A stretch of DNA of 64,000 nucleotides, from contig JAQMWT010000268.1 of assembly GCA_029834535.1 (NCBI GenBank), positions 62,001 to 126,000 on the forward strand, written 5' to 3'. The first letter of the stretch is position 1, and every line of letters starts with the position of its first letter. Position numbers and translations under genes: made by a program. The DNA is from Chrysophaeum taylorii. Lineage: Eukaryota; Sar; Pelagophyceae; Pelagomonadales; Pelagomonadaceae. Under the pieces are notes generated by a model. The model worked only from the letters and a program-made list of their open reading frames with translations. It ran no database searches and was not told the origin of the DNA. Shown one piece after another: positions 12,122-22,671 of this stretch.

Positions 12122-12255
12122 TCGGACCTCTCCCAGGCATGGGAGCCAGGCTGGGCCTGCAGTAGCCGGTCCAGGATCACAGAGCAAAACCACACAGTTG
12201 GGGGAGAGGCGAGGGATGAAAAGGCGTTGATGGCGGACCGCCACTGCGCGCGGTC
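12074..12255 (-). mobile_element. LINE family A fragment, 5'-truncated
   Basis: Starting with a (CTAA)n run (the element's 3' tail read from the other strand), the sequence matches the 3' end of the LINE-A copies at 36-53 kb, through CATGGGAGCCAGGC and GGCGGACCGCCACTGCGCG, then stops. The visible piece is about 180 bp and is more diverged than the copies further right, so it is an older insertion. No clear target-site duplication is seen. Confidence 0.75.
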
Positions 12256-12563
12256 TTAACGCACCCAAAAGCACCCCCCCCCTCTTAGCAGTCGACCTTT
12301 ATTATAATAAATAAATACCCCCACCGGGCGCGAACACGCGGGCACCCCTCCAGCAACTGAGGGGTCCACGTTCATCAAGGACCCCGCCGAGGGGCTAACC
12401 AGCAGAGCCAACGACGACTACGATTGTGTGGTTTACTGTATTTCGCGGTGGTTGTATCCCTGTGGACGTTCGCGGGGTCCAGGGCGAGGTTTTCGATCTT
12501 GATGTCGGATAACGGGCCGACAACGGCGCTCTTGTTCTTGCTCAATCGCTGTCCAGGCCAACG
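12256..12563. other. Intergenic, nothing recognised
   Basis: Contains a C-run and an AT-rich patch (TTATAATAAATAAATA near 12,300). No gene or repeat family is recognised. Confidence 0.4.
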
Positions 12564-13123
12564 TCAGCGCAGCTTCGGAAGAAGCTTCGCGCTGGTCGTG
12601 GTGTCGGCTGAGCGTGCTCGATTCCCTCTCAGAGCAATCCCATCGTGAAGCAACTGGTCCCGGAGCTTGCCTATCTCGCGCTTGCCGTCGTTGCCTCGTT
12701 CCTCGTCCTCGTCGTCGAGCGCGGCGCGGCGTACGCGGCGCTGCTGTTCGAGGTCCAACTTATACTGCACGCGCGCTGCCTCGAGATCATTCACCAGGCG
12801 GCACTGCTGGCGACCAGCTCCTCTTCCAGCTTGTCGTCGCGCTGTGCGCTTGGAATAGGGCGACAGTCGTCGCCGCGTTATCGACGGAGGCCGCAGCCTC
12901 GTTTTGGTCGACTCAACGGCCTCCGTGAAGCTGATTTCTTAGAGGACAAAGTCGGCGCGCGAGATGACCAGCGGATGCGGGTAATCAAAGTGTCCACGAG
13001 CTCACTCAACTGACGCGTATAGCTGCAGAGCAACGCAGGCAGCTGCTCCTTCGAGGCTCGTACCGCGTCCCGATTCTCGACGGCGTCAAGCTGCGCAAGG
13101 ATATCAAGTCCCTGCGGTGGCAC
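12564..13123 (-). pseudogene. Possible coiled-coil gene or remnant
   Basis: Two minus-strand frames have protein-like texture. One (about 13,123-12,970) gives LDILAQLDAVENRD and SYTRQLSELVDTL. The other (about 12,794-12,564) gives a charged helix-forming stretch (LEQQRRVRRAALDDEDEER). They could be exons of a coiled-coil protein, but the splice between them is not evident and both frames end without a familiar domain. Treat as a weak call. Confidence 0.25.
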
Positions 13124-13322
13124 GTGTGACTTTTGTTTTCGACAGCAATAACGACGGTGGAGATTTTGAGATTGTGATGGTGGTCCTGGGATCGTCTTCG
13201 TGTTATACCTTTGCGAACGACATCGATCGCGAGTTGCGCGCGTCTCTCGCGCTCTCTACCGGGCTGCTAGGGAATCCGCGGAAGGACAGTTTGTGGAACT
13301 CGACTTTTATTTTTCTTTTTGG

Positions 13323-13655
13323 TGCCGAACCTGCATCAGCTTGCGAGGGCATTCATCCCCTAGTAGGCGTATGTTGGCACCTGTTCGCCCGCCTCCCTCG
13401 CGGGGCCTGTTGGAAGCCGGGACGTTCGCAGCAGCGGGACGGTTTATCTCCCGGGGGCGCCGAAGGAAAAAGTTAACGACGAGATGCTCGTCCGTCAAGT
13501 CGCGGTCTCCGCGCCGCATGGCGACAGGCATCAACTCTCCCCCGATGCTCGTTTCAGCGCCCCTCGTCTGCACGCCCTGTGATTCTAATCCTGCGCCGCA
13601 ATGGCGTTGGGATGAGCTCCATGCACTGGGCTGGCCTACAGGCAGCTAGTTTTGG
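13323..13655 (+). mobile_element. LINE fragment intermediate between families A and B
   Basis: The body (CTTGCGAGGGCAT, CGGTCTCCGCG, CGCATGGCGA) matches the LINE-A copy at 44.4-44.7 kb. The 3' end (CATGCACTGGGCTGGCCT then CTAGTT) matches the LINE-B tails at 15.9 and 19.5 kb. The two families are therefore branches of one lineage. The copy is 5'-truncated and decayed. Confidence 0.65.
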
Positions 13656-14072
13656 TGCTGTCCCGGAGCACGGACCGCGCTAGGATCATATGGGCAGCAT
13701 GGGCACTGGCGCGGGCGACGCAGAAACCGGCCGAAGCGCAGGCGGCAGGTATAGGTGACGGGCTTCGGGCTCGCGTCCGCCGGTCGGTGCTTCAGAACGT
13801 CTAGTCCTAGGCCTGCCCCGGAGTTTGTAGAAGAGTGCGTCGAGGGCGGGCGGCAGACTATTCGCGGTCAAGGCCACCAGGGTCTTCCTTCATGTCTGAG
13901 CACACCCTGCGCGACGTTACACCGTCGAGGGGGCGAGTTACAAAAACCTTGCCTGATACGACCAAGCGTGCCACGGGCACGAAAACCGGTGTCTCGCCTT
14001 GTCGCGCCAAGATGATGTGCTTCAGGGTGCACCCGTGTGGGTGGGTACTGTTCGTCAAGCTTTACCTCAGTT
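13656..14072. other. Intergenic, nothing recognised
   Basis: No frame with a recognisable domain. It may contain the continuation (second exon) of the small minus-strand gene at 14,073-14,339, but no convincing splice site pair was found. Confidence 0.35.
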
Positions 14073-14339
14073 TCAGATATTCGACGAAGTGCGTCTACCA
14101 GGAAAGACAGACGAGATCGGCGAGCGATTTCTAATGACCCAGCGACGCACAATTGCGCCTAGGTTGTGGGCGCCATCTAGAGAAAGGGATAATAGACCAT
14201 GCGGTGGGACGAACCGAAACTCCTGCGACGGCTTCGGTGCCTTCACCCAAAAATCAGCCCAGAAAGGAGTCCACTGTGCGCAAAGAGCACTGAATCCAAC
14301 GAGCGCGACAGCCCCGGCTGGGACTTTGGCCGCCGCCAT
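14073..14339 (-). CDS. Small hypothetical protein with N-terminal hydrophobic segment, 88 residues
   Basis: An ATG at 14,339 opens a frame starting MAAAKVPAGAVALVGFSALC, a short basic/alanine start followed by a hydrophobic stretch of about 15 residues. This looks like a signal anchor or the single membrane helix of a small organelle protein. After it come WADFWVKAPKPSQEFRFVPP and a basic C-terminal third. It could be a complete small membrane protein or the first exon of a longer gene. There is no family assignment. The frame's texture is clearly better than that of other frames here, which is the only support. Confidence 0.35.
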   Translation of the reverse strand: MAAAKVPAGAVALVGFSALCAQWTPFWADFWVKAPKPSQEFRFVPPHGLLSLSLDGAHNLGAIVRRWVIRNRSPISSVFPGRRTSSNI

Positions 14340-14479
14340 GTCACGACCACCGAATCCTCTACCATTCGACCTCCACTCTCTAAAGAACCCACTGGCAGGC
14401 TTTCTGCGTGGTGAATCACAGTTGACTATCTAGCTCTCACACGCCCACCCAGAACGGCGCAAATCCTCTTCCCGGTTCA

Positions 14480-15920
14480 CCTTGTCGAGTCTCTCCAACA
14501 TCGTGCTGATGGCGGCCCGTGGCCGGTGTGGAGCGGGTGCGGATGACCCTTCTTGCACGCATTTCTGCCATGGCCGGCATTGGTTTGTGTCACCTTCGAG
14601 CGGGCGGCGCCGTATGTTTGATGGAGCATGCTACACTTTGCTGACGCAGCTTGGCGTTGCGCGCCTTCGTGCATATGGGCTTGCGGATCGGATGTTGTTG
14701 GTCTTCTCACTTTGCTCGTCCGGACGTCTTTTGTCGACCCATACATGTCGCGTGCCATGCAGGTTAATTAAGTTCCTCATGGCGCAGTTAGCCACCCGAC
14801 AGCGCTAGGGATTTAATGTCCCAGATCACACGTGTCGCTGCTGTCGCCGCCCTGAATCTTCCGAGTCGCTTCACCATCTTCTGACTACATGCCTACATCC
14901 CACTTTGGCGACGGCGAGACAGTGAGGTGGGTACTCTGCTGCTCCATCCTCTTTTATTCGCGAGCATGACTATACAGGTCTGGTTGACTTCTCGTCTCTC
15001 TTCTTCCCGAACTTCCCTTACTTTTGATTAACGACCGCGACGTTCGTCTGCAATTCCCGTCGCATACGGCACCGACGCTGCTAATATTTTTTTTGCGCGG
15101 TCGTTTGCCCGCGGAGCTTATCGACATCCTTGTTGCTTTTGACGTTGATACGATAACGCGTGGTTACCTTGTATTATTCTCTCGACATTTGGCCGCCACG
15201 CCCGGACCAAACTATGGCGGCCTCTTTGGGAGGTCTGGCATCATGCTGCGACCGTCTCCTAGCGTCGTCTTGTCGTGTTCATAACCACGCCTGCCGCTAC
15301 TCTCTCTGCTTTTTTTCGATTCCCTAGAACACTTATAGCACTTCTTGCTTCACTCCTCCTTCCCCAGCTCCCCTTTTCGTAATTCTACCGCCCCCTTTGC
15401 GTTCTTGCTTCGTCCTTGTTCCCCTCTGCGCTCATCCATTCTGGCTTTCTTGAGCCTACTGGAGATGCAAACCACAATAATAAGAACTAGAGCTTCCACA
15501 AGCCTCAGCCCGAGAGTCCCCACTCGTCTATCGGCACCTGGATCAGTAGCAGCTCTCCTCCAAGTACCATGTTAGGTAGTCTCGCAATCGAGAGCTCTAC
15601 CGAACACCAGCTCTCTTCCCAGTACCATATTACGAAGGGAAATAGTCTCGCAGTCGCGAGCCCCCCCATCCCCAACAACACCGCGTTGATTTCTTCTTCA
15701 TCATACAACCTTATCCCTTTCGCCAAATTCCTCACACCAACGAAGACGTGGTACTCACCCTCGCTCAAAACACAGAGACAACTGGCGAGAGACCATCAAC
15801 TCGCCCTCAACCCTCCTTTCAAATCCCCCTCGTCTAAAAACCTAAAGGTGACTCTGATTCCACGCGCCACAGCGCTGGAATTAGCCTACGCCCCATGTAT
15901 TGGGCTGGCCTCTAGTTATT
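14480..15920 (+). mobile_element. LINE family B, long 3' part
   Basis: At about 14,825-14,930 one plus-strand frame shows CRCCRRPESSESLHHLLTTC, the C-x2-C-x-H-x-C type knuckle found after the reverse transcriptase of many LINEs. From about 15,725 the sequence matches the other LINE-B 3' ends (CxxxGxGACAACTGGCGA, then GTGACTCTGATTCCACGCGC, then ATTGGGCTGGCCTCTAGTTA). I read this as one 5'-truncated, badly decayed LINE-B copy. Inside it, 15,548-15,665 holds an imperfect local duplication beginning AGCTCTCxTCCxAGTACCAT. Confidence 0.5.
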
Positions 15921-15931
15921 AGTTCGGCACA

Positions 15932-16768
15932 TCAGTCTTCTTGTTCCTGGACCCAAACGCGGACATCCTCATGACTCGAAAAGGCACATACCGCTTTGCG
16001 CCAAGGGCATCCGTTTGCGCGCGCCCACTTGAGGACGTCGAGATGGCCGAACCACGCTGCGCTGAAGCAGGTGGATTCGTCCCACGGACACTCGTTCGCG
16101 CGCATCCACTTGAGGATTTCGAGTTGGCCGCGGGCTGCTGCTTGCGAGCACCCGTCGACAAAGGGAGACGGACAGCCGTTGGTGAGCGCCCACTTGAGAA
16201 CCTCGAGCTGGCCGAAGCGAATGGCACACTCGCGCACGCGTCGCAGAGCCCGGACCTGCTGGCGACGAGCGTGTTGGCGAAGGAACCAGTCAATCCAGTT
16301 GATGGCGCCAAGCTCGACAAACTCGTCGAGATCTTCGAGGCTTCCCGGGGGATAGTGCCGGTGCACACCCCGCGGCAGGTGGACGTTTTCGTCGATGTCG
16401 GGGTCGAAACTGTTGCCCGGGATCATCAGCTCGAGCAGCCGGTTTTTGTGCTTGTTGACTCCGACCTTGTCGAATAGCTTCGAGATTTCGACGAGGTGGG
16501 ATTGGTCCGTGATCCGCTTTCGGACTAGAGCGTCGAGAGCTCCATTCGAGGCGCCCTCGAGAAACTGGAACAGCCAATCCTCGTTGGCGTCGACCAGCTC
16601 GCGCAAGCGGGTGGGCTTGTCGGCCTCGTCGTCGTCGAGGCCGTTGAGCAGCGCGAGGGGTTCCATGTTGATAAGTAGTGCGAGTGCCCTGCTACGTTTC
16701 GCCTTCTGCTGGACCGGAATCGGCTCGTGCTGGTGCGCGAGCATCTTTTTTTGCGGGAGCGATGTCAT
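15932..16768 (-). CDS. Ankyrin-repeat protein, 279 residues
   Basis: The frame can be extended to an ATG at 16,840, but the first 24 codons lie in the neighbouring LINE-B tail (ATGCATTGGGCTGGCC). I therefore start it at the ATG at 16,768 (MTSLPQKKMLAHQ). The N-terminal two thirds has a charged helical region (ELVDANEDWLFQFLEGAS and KLFDKVGVNKHKNRLLEL). The C-terminal part has at least three ankyrin repeats of the algal type: FGQLEVLKWALTNGCP, RGQLEILKWMRANECPW and FGHLDVLKWARANGCPW. It ends with HEDVRVWVQEQED. Proteins of this class are greatly expanded in stramenopile algae and in giant viruses of protists and are thought to act as protein-binding scaffolds; the partner is unknown. The frame is intact. 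Confidence 0.75.
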   Translation of the reverse strand: MTSLPQKKMLAHQHEPIPVQQKAKRSRALALLINMEPLALLNGLDDDEADKPTRLRELVDANEDWLFQFLEGASNGALDALVRKRITDQSHLVEISKLFDKVGVNKHKNRLLELMIPGNSFDPDIDENVHLPRGVHRHYPPGSLEDLDEFVELGAINWIDWFLRQHARRQQVRALRRVRECAIRFGQLEVLKWALTNGCPSPFVDGCSQAAARGQLEILKWMRANECPWDESTCFSAAWFGHLDVLKWARANGCPWRKAVCAFSSHEDVRVWVQEQED

Positions 16769-16799
16769 CTGAAACTTTCTTAGCTTCAACAGACGCCAG

Positions 16800-17160
16800 G
16801 ACTTTTCTTCTATACCAGATAGAGGGCCAGCCCAATGCATAGGGCGTAGCCGCGCGTGGGATCAGAGTCATCACCGGGCGTTGAGCTAAGGGAGGATTAA
16901 GGGCGAATTGTTGGTCAATCGCCAGTTGTCGCGGTCTTGAGGAAGGGAGTACCAGGAGTTTCGTCTGCGAGTTTCGCCTGTATGTGGAATTTGCGGAGTG
17001 AGTGAGTGTGTGCCTTGTTGAGACCCCGGCCCTATGTGAACTGTGGAGATCCGCGGGGGTGTTCGTGCAGTATTGAGGACACTGGAAGGTGCTCCCGGCC
17101 GCCGAAGGGCGCCCGCCTCCCCGTGATGCCGGTGTCTCAAGATCGGGCGCAATCACATCA
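16800..17160 (-). mobile_element. LINE family B 3' end
   Basis: On the minus strand one frame gives SWYSLPQDRDNWRL, the W-x-x-LAxDRxxWR signature near the C-terminus of LINE reverse-transcriptase proteins. It is followed by GTGATGACTCTGATCCCACG and the GCATTGGGCTGG tail. The (TTAG)n tail is lost. The end abuts the ankyrin gene's start region, which therefore lies partly in LINE sequence. Confidence 0.6.
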
Positions 17161-17658
17161 GACCGCGAAGGCGACCGACGTGTAAAATCAAAAAGTCGGG
17201 ACGCACACCGTTGTCGACGAGACGGTGGCGTAGGCCCAGGATAGTAGCAAAATTTGGGGCCAATGCCGACGTGGGAATCCAAGGCGGCACGGTGGTGAGC
17301 GAGAGCGGATGTGGCAGAACTACCCCGGTGGCAGCGAGACCACGCGGATGACAACTCGCGTGGCGGCCGCGCGAAGAGAGGCGGATGCCGGCGGTGTCGT
17401 CGGCGCCAGAGGTGTGGCGTAGTTTTTTTGAGCGATCAGGTCACAATAGGACCGTAGTCGCCTGCATCATCGCTTCGCTCTAGTATCAAAACATCGCGTT
17501 CTATTTTTACCCCGAAGCGTCGTCGTCGTCCGAAGTGCCGGCCGGCCGGCCGCCCTAGGTGTGATGATCCGATCCATATGGCGCGACATCCAATCCACCC
17601 GTCCATCCATCCCTCGAGGTGTTGTTAATGTGCTTCAAGGCAGGCAGGTACAGTAACA
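17161..17658. other. Intergenic, nothing recognised
   Basis: This is the 3' flank of the WW-domain gene. A GGCCGGCCGGCC palindromic run lies near 17,540 and AT-rich sequence near 17,490. No gene is seen. Confidence 0.45.
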
Positions 17659-18756
17659 TTACAAGGGCCCGGATAGACGAGAATTTAAATGTCTTCGGAC
17701 GGGACCCGGGGTCCCGGCGCCGCGTTTGAGCATTTTGGGTTTGGCTTTGATGTCGCGGCACTTGGGTATGTGGCGATCGGCAGCTTGTTGGTTGAATCGG
17801 CGTTCGCAGTGCGGGCACTGCACGAAGGTGGGGTCGGGGGCGGAGGGGGCCATTGGTGGGGGCGGTTTGCCGGCCTTTTCGGCGGCGGCGGCGGCGCGCA
17901 TCGACTTCATCGCCGAGCGGAGCTGGTCGCTCTGGGCCTTCCACTTGGACGGCGGTTTAAGGTCGCGCTGTACGGCGGCGATGCCCCGCTTGACAAGCTG
18001 TCGGTCCTCGGCCGTCGCGGCGATACCCTCGGCGCGATGGGCGGCCGCGTTGTAGGGCTGGCGTCGCTTCTGGGGCGCGCACTTGGGACAGCACCTGATG
18101 CCGTGCACCTTCTCCATCTTGTCCAAGGCCGTCTCGGCCATCGAGCGGCCGCATCGCACGCAGGACTCGGCCTGGACGGGCTCCTCCTTGGTTTCCTCGT
18201 CGTAGCGCCAGAGCGTGCGGTAGCGGTCGTCTGTCGGCTTGCGCCACGTAGACTCGCGCCGAGCCTCGTTCCGGTAAAACCACTTGCCGCTTTTCGAGTC
18301 CTTGTGCTTTGTCCACCCGGCGGGCAGCTCCTCGTTTTGCTGCCGCTCGTCGCGCTTCGTCCGCATCGACAGCTTGAGCGACGACAAACCGCTCTTCTCC
18401 GAAGACAGAGACCTCCCCGAAAACTCCTTCGAGGACGTCTCCGCCAACGACACCTCCGCCGCCTTCTCCGAGGCGGCCTGCGCGAGCGTCGCCAAACGCC
18501 GCGCCTGCGACACCGTCAGACTCCTCCCGCGGAGACCCTCCAGCCACGCCTCGAACTCCCCCTCGCTCATCGCCGTCGGCACCGCCGCCGCCGCCGGGGG
18601 CTCCTCCTCCTCCACGGGCGCCTCCGCCGGCCGAACCCACGTCGTCTTACCGCTCGCCAAGTGGTGGTAGTACGGCTTGCCCGTCTTCTTGCACGTGTGC
18701 TCCGTCCACCCCGGACAAACCTCGCGGTGCCGCCGACGCCGGCCCCCCTTGTCCAT
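17659..18756 (-). CDS. Two WW domains plus C2HC zinc-finger protein, 365 residues
   Basis: Intact single exon from ATG 18,756 to TAA 17,659. WW domain 1 is at residues about 15-45 (PGWTEHTCKKTGKPYYHH, then TTWVRP). WW domain 2 is at about 145-175 (LPAGWTKHKDSKSGKWFY, then STWRKP). Each has the two spaced Trp and the aromatic pair. A four-Cys zinc site follows near residue 200 (VRCGRSMAE with HGIRCCPKC). The C-terminus carries a C2HC finger (QCPHCERRF, 12 residues, H-x3-C) with a basic tail, as in the ZC2HC1 group. WW domains bind proline-rich peptides, so this is probably an adaptor, perhaps linked to RNA processing or transcription, but that is inference. The central region is Ser/Lys-rich with likely coiled coil. 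Confidence 0.8.
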   Translation of the reverse strand: MDKGGRRRRHREVCPGWTEHTCKKTGKPYYHHLASGKTTWVRPAEAPVEEEEPPAAAAVPTAMSEGEFEAWLEGLRGRSLTVSQARRLATLAQAASEKAAEVSLAETSSKEFSGRSLSSEKSGLSSLKLSMRTKRDERQQNEELPAGWTKHKDSKSGKWFYRNEARRESTWRKPTDDRYRTLWRYDEETKEEPVQAESCVRCGRSMAETALDKMEKVHGIRCCPKCAPQKRRQPYNAAAHRAEGIAATAEDRQLVKRGIAAVQRDLKPPSKWKAQSDQLRSAMKSMRAAAAAEKAGKPPPPMAPSAPDPTFVQCPHCERRFNQQAADRHIPKCRDIKAKPKMLKRGAGTPGPVRRHLNSRLSGPL

Positions 18757-19284
18757 CTCGCCGTTTGCCCGTCGAGGCCCGTTGGACCATGCCCGTTGGA
18801 TACCTTCTTCGGAACTTGAAGGAGGAGTCGACTAGACTTGAACTTGTTTGCCTTCCTCACGTCCTGGTCGTATGACACATCTGCTTGTGATAAATCGATC
18901 CATATCGTCGCCTTGGTCGCTCGCTCGCTCGCTCGCCGCCGCTTCCGTCGCCGCGTCGATGTGTCTCACTCTCGTTTCGAAGCAGGATGCCGCACGCAAT
19001 AGGATCGTGCCAATCGCTGTGTGCACTGTCGACAGCGCTGCGGAGGCGTACGGCGCGCACACAGCCCACGATAGCGTGCTTGCTTCCTCTTTCCTTCCTT
19101 CCTTCCTTCCTTCCTTCCTTCCTTCCTTCCAAGGTTTTATTATCGGTGAGAAGTAGCATTGTTGAACGACAGATTCATTCGCGCGCCGAAGAAGAAAAAG
19201 AAACGAACATAAAGCCATTCATCGGGCGTCGTTGGAGCGTTCGGACGGGGGACGCAGAATGAAGCTCGCGACCAAGTTTGTTGT
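18757..19284. other. Intergenic with (CTTC)n microsatellite
   Basis: A tetranucleotide run, CTTCCTTC repeated, lies at about 19,095-19,132. The minus strand reads as Lys/Glu low complexity there, so no gene is inferred. This is the presumed promoter side of the WW-domain gene; no element could be named. Confidence 0.5.
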
Positions 19285-19495
19285 CAGTCAAAGCGCGCGC
19301 GTGTCTGTCTCAAAAACGAGGCGTACAAACCAAGTTCTGGTATGCCCTCGACCGCGGCGACAGGCTCCCCACCGTAGGCTCCCCCTTTCAGCAACCCTCT
19401 TCTGTTCTGATCCCGCGCGCCTGCCCGGCGCTGGTAATCAATAAAAAACATACACCCCATGCACGGGGCTGGCCTTTAGTTAGTTAGTTTGTTTG
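19285..19495 (+). mobile_element. LINE family B 3' end
   Basis: A plus-strand frame gives TKFWYALDRGDRLPTV, the relic of the W-x-x-LAxDRD signature. It is followed by TCTGATCCCGCGCGCC and CATGCACGGGGCTGGCCTTT, with an (AGTT)n tail at 19,478-19,497. The copy is about 210 bp long and 5'-truncated. Confidence 0.65.
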
Positions 19496-20201
19496 TTAGG
19501 TGATGAAGACATAGTTCGTAGATCTATGCCCTGGAATGATTTGGGGAACACGCTCGTATTTCTTCTTGCCGCGAATGTCGACTCCGTGCCCTTCATGGAG
19601 TCGTCTGAGCCGTCGTAAATAATCACAGTCGGCAAGCACTACTACGGATGAGTATGATTGGGATGGCCGGATTGATTGATTGGTTGTTTGTTTGTTTGTT
19701 TGTTAGTTTCAACCCGAGCGAACTCCAAGGTGGTCAACGCTCTTTGTATTCGGGCAGTGAGTTGCTGACTGATTACAGCCTTCTTTATGAGTCGGTGGTG
19801 GAGTACCTACCTATGGCGATCTACTTACGGGAAAGACCTGACGGTGCTTCCTCCTCACGCGTCGTCGGCGGCGTTGGATGGATGGTGTGCGCGAAAGGAA
19901 CGGCAACGGGAAGGTGAACCAAGCCACGGATGATGATGATGATGATGATGATGATTTTTTTTTTTTTTTGCCTCCGCACGCACGCGGGACATGCAGGCCA
20001 CAGAAGGCTTCTTCCTTCCATTTATTTGTAAGCGTGCGTTGTTAAAAGTAAAAAGGTAAAAAAAGTGGTGACATAAAAAAAAATCTGGTTCCGTTGGAAT
20101 CCGTTGTTCGGATGTTGAAGTGCTCGAGGTTCCGTCGTTGAAGTGAAAAAGGGGACACCGGAACGTCATTCCGGTAGGAGAGGAACTGTGAGAGCAAGGA
20201 A
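19496..20201. other. Intergenic, promoter side of the basic protein gene
   Basis: Contains (TTTG)n at about 19,682-19,702, (GAT)n at 19,929-19,956 and a T-run at about 19,957-19,969. No gene is recognised. The transcription start of the gene at 20,202 should lie here, but no motif stands out. Confidence 0.5.
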
Positions 20202-21501
20202 ATGCCGCCAGTGCGCGCGAACCACGCGATCGCGATGGAGCGCCAGGTGAGGAATTATGACGTTGGCGTGGATGAGGTGATCTTAGGCCCGGCGGTCCCC
20301 GACGCAACACCACAAGCGATCCCCCGCGAACTCGCGGACGCCATCGCCAAATTTGGAGAAACAGTTATCGAAACGTCCGCTCAAATCGCCGCGGTCGGCG
20401 TTCAACGAGCCCAAGGCAGCGGTGCGACGGCGGTCCCCCGTGCTCCAGGCCCCGAAAAAGGCCGAGAAGAAGCCGGTGCGCAAGCCGTCGATCGACGACT
20501 GCGACGCGGAGCTCGAGACGATCTTGAAGAGCAAGAAAGGCGCGTCGGCGGGGCCGCGGCCCCGGAGCGAGCCGCAGAGGGCGTCCCCCCAGAAAATCCA
20601 TCGCCCCAGCCGGCGGCCCGCGAAGGACGCCCTGCGGGCGTCGCTCCAGCGCGTCCTCGACCAAGAGAGTCCGACCGTTCGAGACATAGAAGAGCTTCAA
20701 GCTTTGCTCGATTCGAGGAAGCAGCAGTTGCTCGCGCCCCTTTCGAAGACCCCCGAGCTCGACGCGGAGGTGTCGCGGGCTTTGGCAGACGCGTCGGACG
20801 GCAGTCCCGACGACACGGCGACGGCAAAGATAGAGCGCGACGAGCACCCGGAGCCTCTCGTCTTTTTCACGCGCAAGGATTCGCGCCTCGAGCGCCTCCA
20901 GCGCCTCCACGCGACAGCCAAGGCTCCGACCGACCAGATGTTCAGCTCGGCCTACGCCCAGCGCCTCGCGACCGCGAAGAAAAATCCACCAGTGAGCAAA
21001 AGGAAGGACGTCGACCCCCGATCCACCCTCAGTTCCCCCGAGACCGTCATCTCCAGCGTCTCCGACTATACGGCCTGGAGCTGTCCCAGCCCCCGCTCCC
21101 CCAACCACGTCGAATTCTCCTACCAGCCCCCGCCCTCCTTTGTCCCCCGCATCCGTCTCGAAGCCCTCAGGTCTCCTCGCCGCTGCGACGCCGTTCATTC
21201 CCCCGACCCAAACAAATCTGTCTCGACGCTCCACAGCCCCTGCTCCGCCTTCACCCCGCGCTCCTCTGCCTCGGACGATCACCACCTTCTCAAGCCGCCG
21301 CCCCGAAACAACAGCACCACTAACAGCGCCTATCCTCGACTTCGCGCCAGCGCCGCCCTGCATGCGGTGGCGGCTGCCGCTGCTTCTGGCGGCGGTGCTC
21401 AACACCCCGCCTCAAATTCGGCGGCGGCGGCGGCGGCGGCGGCGAAACCCCCGGCCCCAAAACCGCCCCCTCCCATGGAGGGGTCTTTCTCTTCCTTATG
21501 A
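20202..21501 (+). CDS. Basic Ser/Pro/Ala-rich protein with a 40-nt intron
   Basis: Exon 1 is 20,202-20,246 (MPPVRANHAIAMERQ). The intron is 20,247-20,286 (GTGAGG ... ATCTTAG, 40 nt). Exon 2 is 20,287-21,501, joined in phase 0. The alternative unspliced frame from 20,202 runs to 21,323 but loses sensible composition after the intron, so I prefer splicing. The protein is about 420 residues. It has a basic N-terminal third (KRPLKSPRSAF, KKAEKKPVRK), a central charged helical part with LDQESPTVRDIEELQALLDS and DSRLERLQRLHATAKAPTDQ, a Ser/Pro-rich third, and a C-terminal poly-Ala and PPAPKPPPP tract ending MEGSFSSL. This resembles cytoskeleton- or chromatin-associated disordered proteins. No domain is recognised. 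A (TCC)n run follows at 21,537-21,563. Confidence 0.65.
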
Positions 21502-21684
21502 TGTTGATGATTCAGACGAAATGAAATGACCAACCCTCCTCCTCCTCCTCCTCCTCCTCCTCCTATCTGCAGCACTCGCGGCCTTTCTTCTCGTCTCTCG
21601 AGAGAGACCATCCCATCCACCTTTCGTCGAACCCCTCCCCCCTGAACAAACCAACTGTCCACTTGTATTGAGGAAGGTAACTAA

Positions 21685-22083
21685 TTAAGAGCCCAGCCCA
21701 ACGCGCGGGACATAATAGGCTGCTAATCCGAGCGCCGTGGGTTGCGAGTCGCCAGGCGTTTGGTTAACGCTGTTTTCGTACAGACGCGACTTGATGGTCT
21801 GTCGCCAGATGTCACGGTCACGAGCGAGGGGGCACCACGTCTTCTTCGGTGTTTGGAATTTGCGGAGTGCCTTGTTCAAAGAAAGGAAGAAAGAAAGAAA
21901 AAAAAAAAGAAACCCCGGCCGTACGTGAACTGTGGGGACCCGGGCGTTCTCTAGAGGCGCACCAAGAGGAGAGCACCTTGAACGAACCCGAGCGAGGCGG
22001 TTACAGGGGATGCGGGCAACGTGGCCTGCCCAGCGGGAGTTGTTGTCGGCGAGAGATGTAGGTATCGATAGTCTCCTGGCCAA
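21685..22083 (-). mobile_element. LINE family B 3' part
   Basis: The minus strand encodes RWAGHVARIPCNRLARVRSR and then KTWCPLARDRDIWRQTIKS. These are the RWxGHVxR and W-x-x-LAxDRxxWR signatures from the region after the reverse transcriptase in LINE ORF2 proteins. The sequence ends in the family tail (GGGCTGGGCTC). A purine-rich run (about 21,880-21,912) interrupts it. This is the clearest evidence that families A and B are LINEs. Confidence 0.75.
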
Positions 22084-22671
22084 GGCGCGCTGGTGGAGGG
22101 TTGCAGTTTTGATGTTATGTTTCCAGGTTTTCTGGCGACTTTTTTAAACGCGGCACAGAGTGCGTGCGCGCTGTGAACGAAATCATCGTCGGTGATAGTA
22201 GAGAACCTCGGTTGTAACTACGCGCCACGGAGGAGGATGGCGAGGATGAGACCGACGTAGACAGGTTGCTTGGCTCGAGCAGAGACGTATCTCGAGGCAT
22301 AATCCATATCCCCGCACGAACGCCCGATGCTCCAGCAGCTGAAAGACTGAGCTGCCGCACAGCACGACTAATTTCGTCATCTTACGGTGCAACACTAAGC
22401 TCACCACGGACTGGCCGCTGTGCTATATCTTCAATGACTCCTGCGCCAAAACAAGGTTGGGTGCCTATTGTATTTTGGCAAAGTGTGCACGGAATACTAG
22501 ACTTAGTGTTGTACTTCTGCAGTGAAATCATCTGCAGTCTCTAATGCTTTGTTTCAGCTCCACCCTTTAATAGGGGGGGGGGGGGTAAGGAACCAGGGGG
22601 TTCCGTGCGCAGCCCCCCCTGCCACTGAATGCCCAATGAAAGTTGATAGTCGTCGAAAGGGGCTTGTGGTC
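22084..22671. other. No gene recognised
   Basis: Unassigned sequence of lower GC. A run of about 13 G lies at 22,570-22,583, close to the start of a dispersed repeat. Neither strand shows a domain. Confidence 0.4.

Noticed and set aside
20202-21323. Unspliced 373-residue Arg/Pro-rich frame
   Set aside because: A 40-nt GT-AG intron switches to a frame with much better protein texture; the unspliced frame is its shadow.
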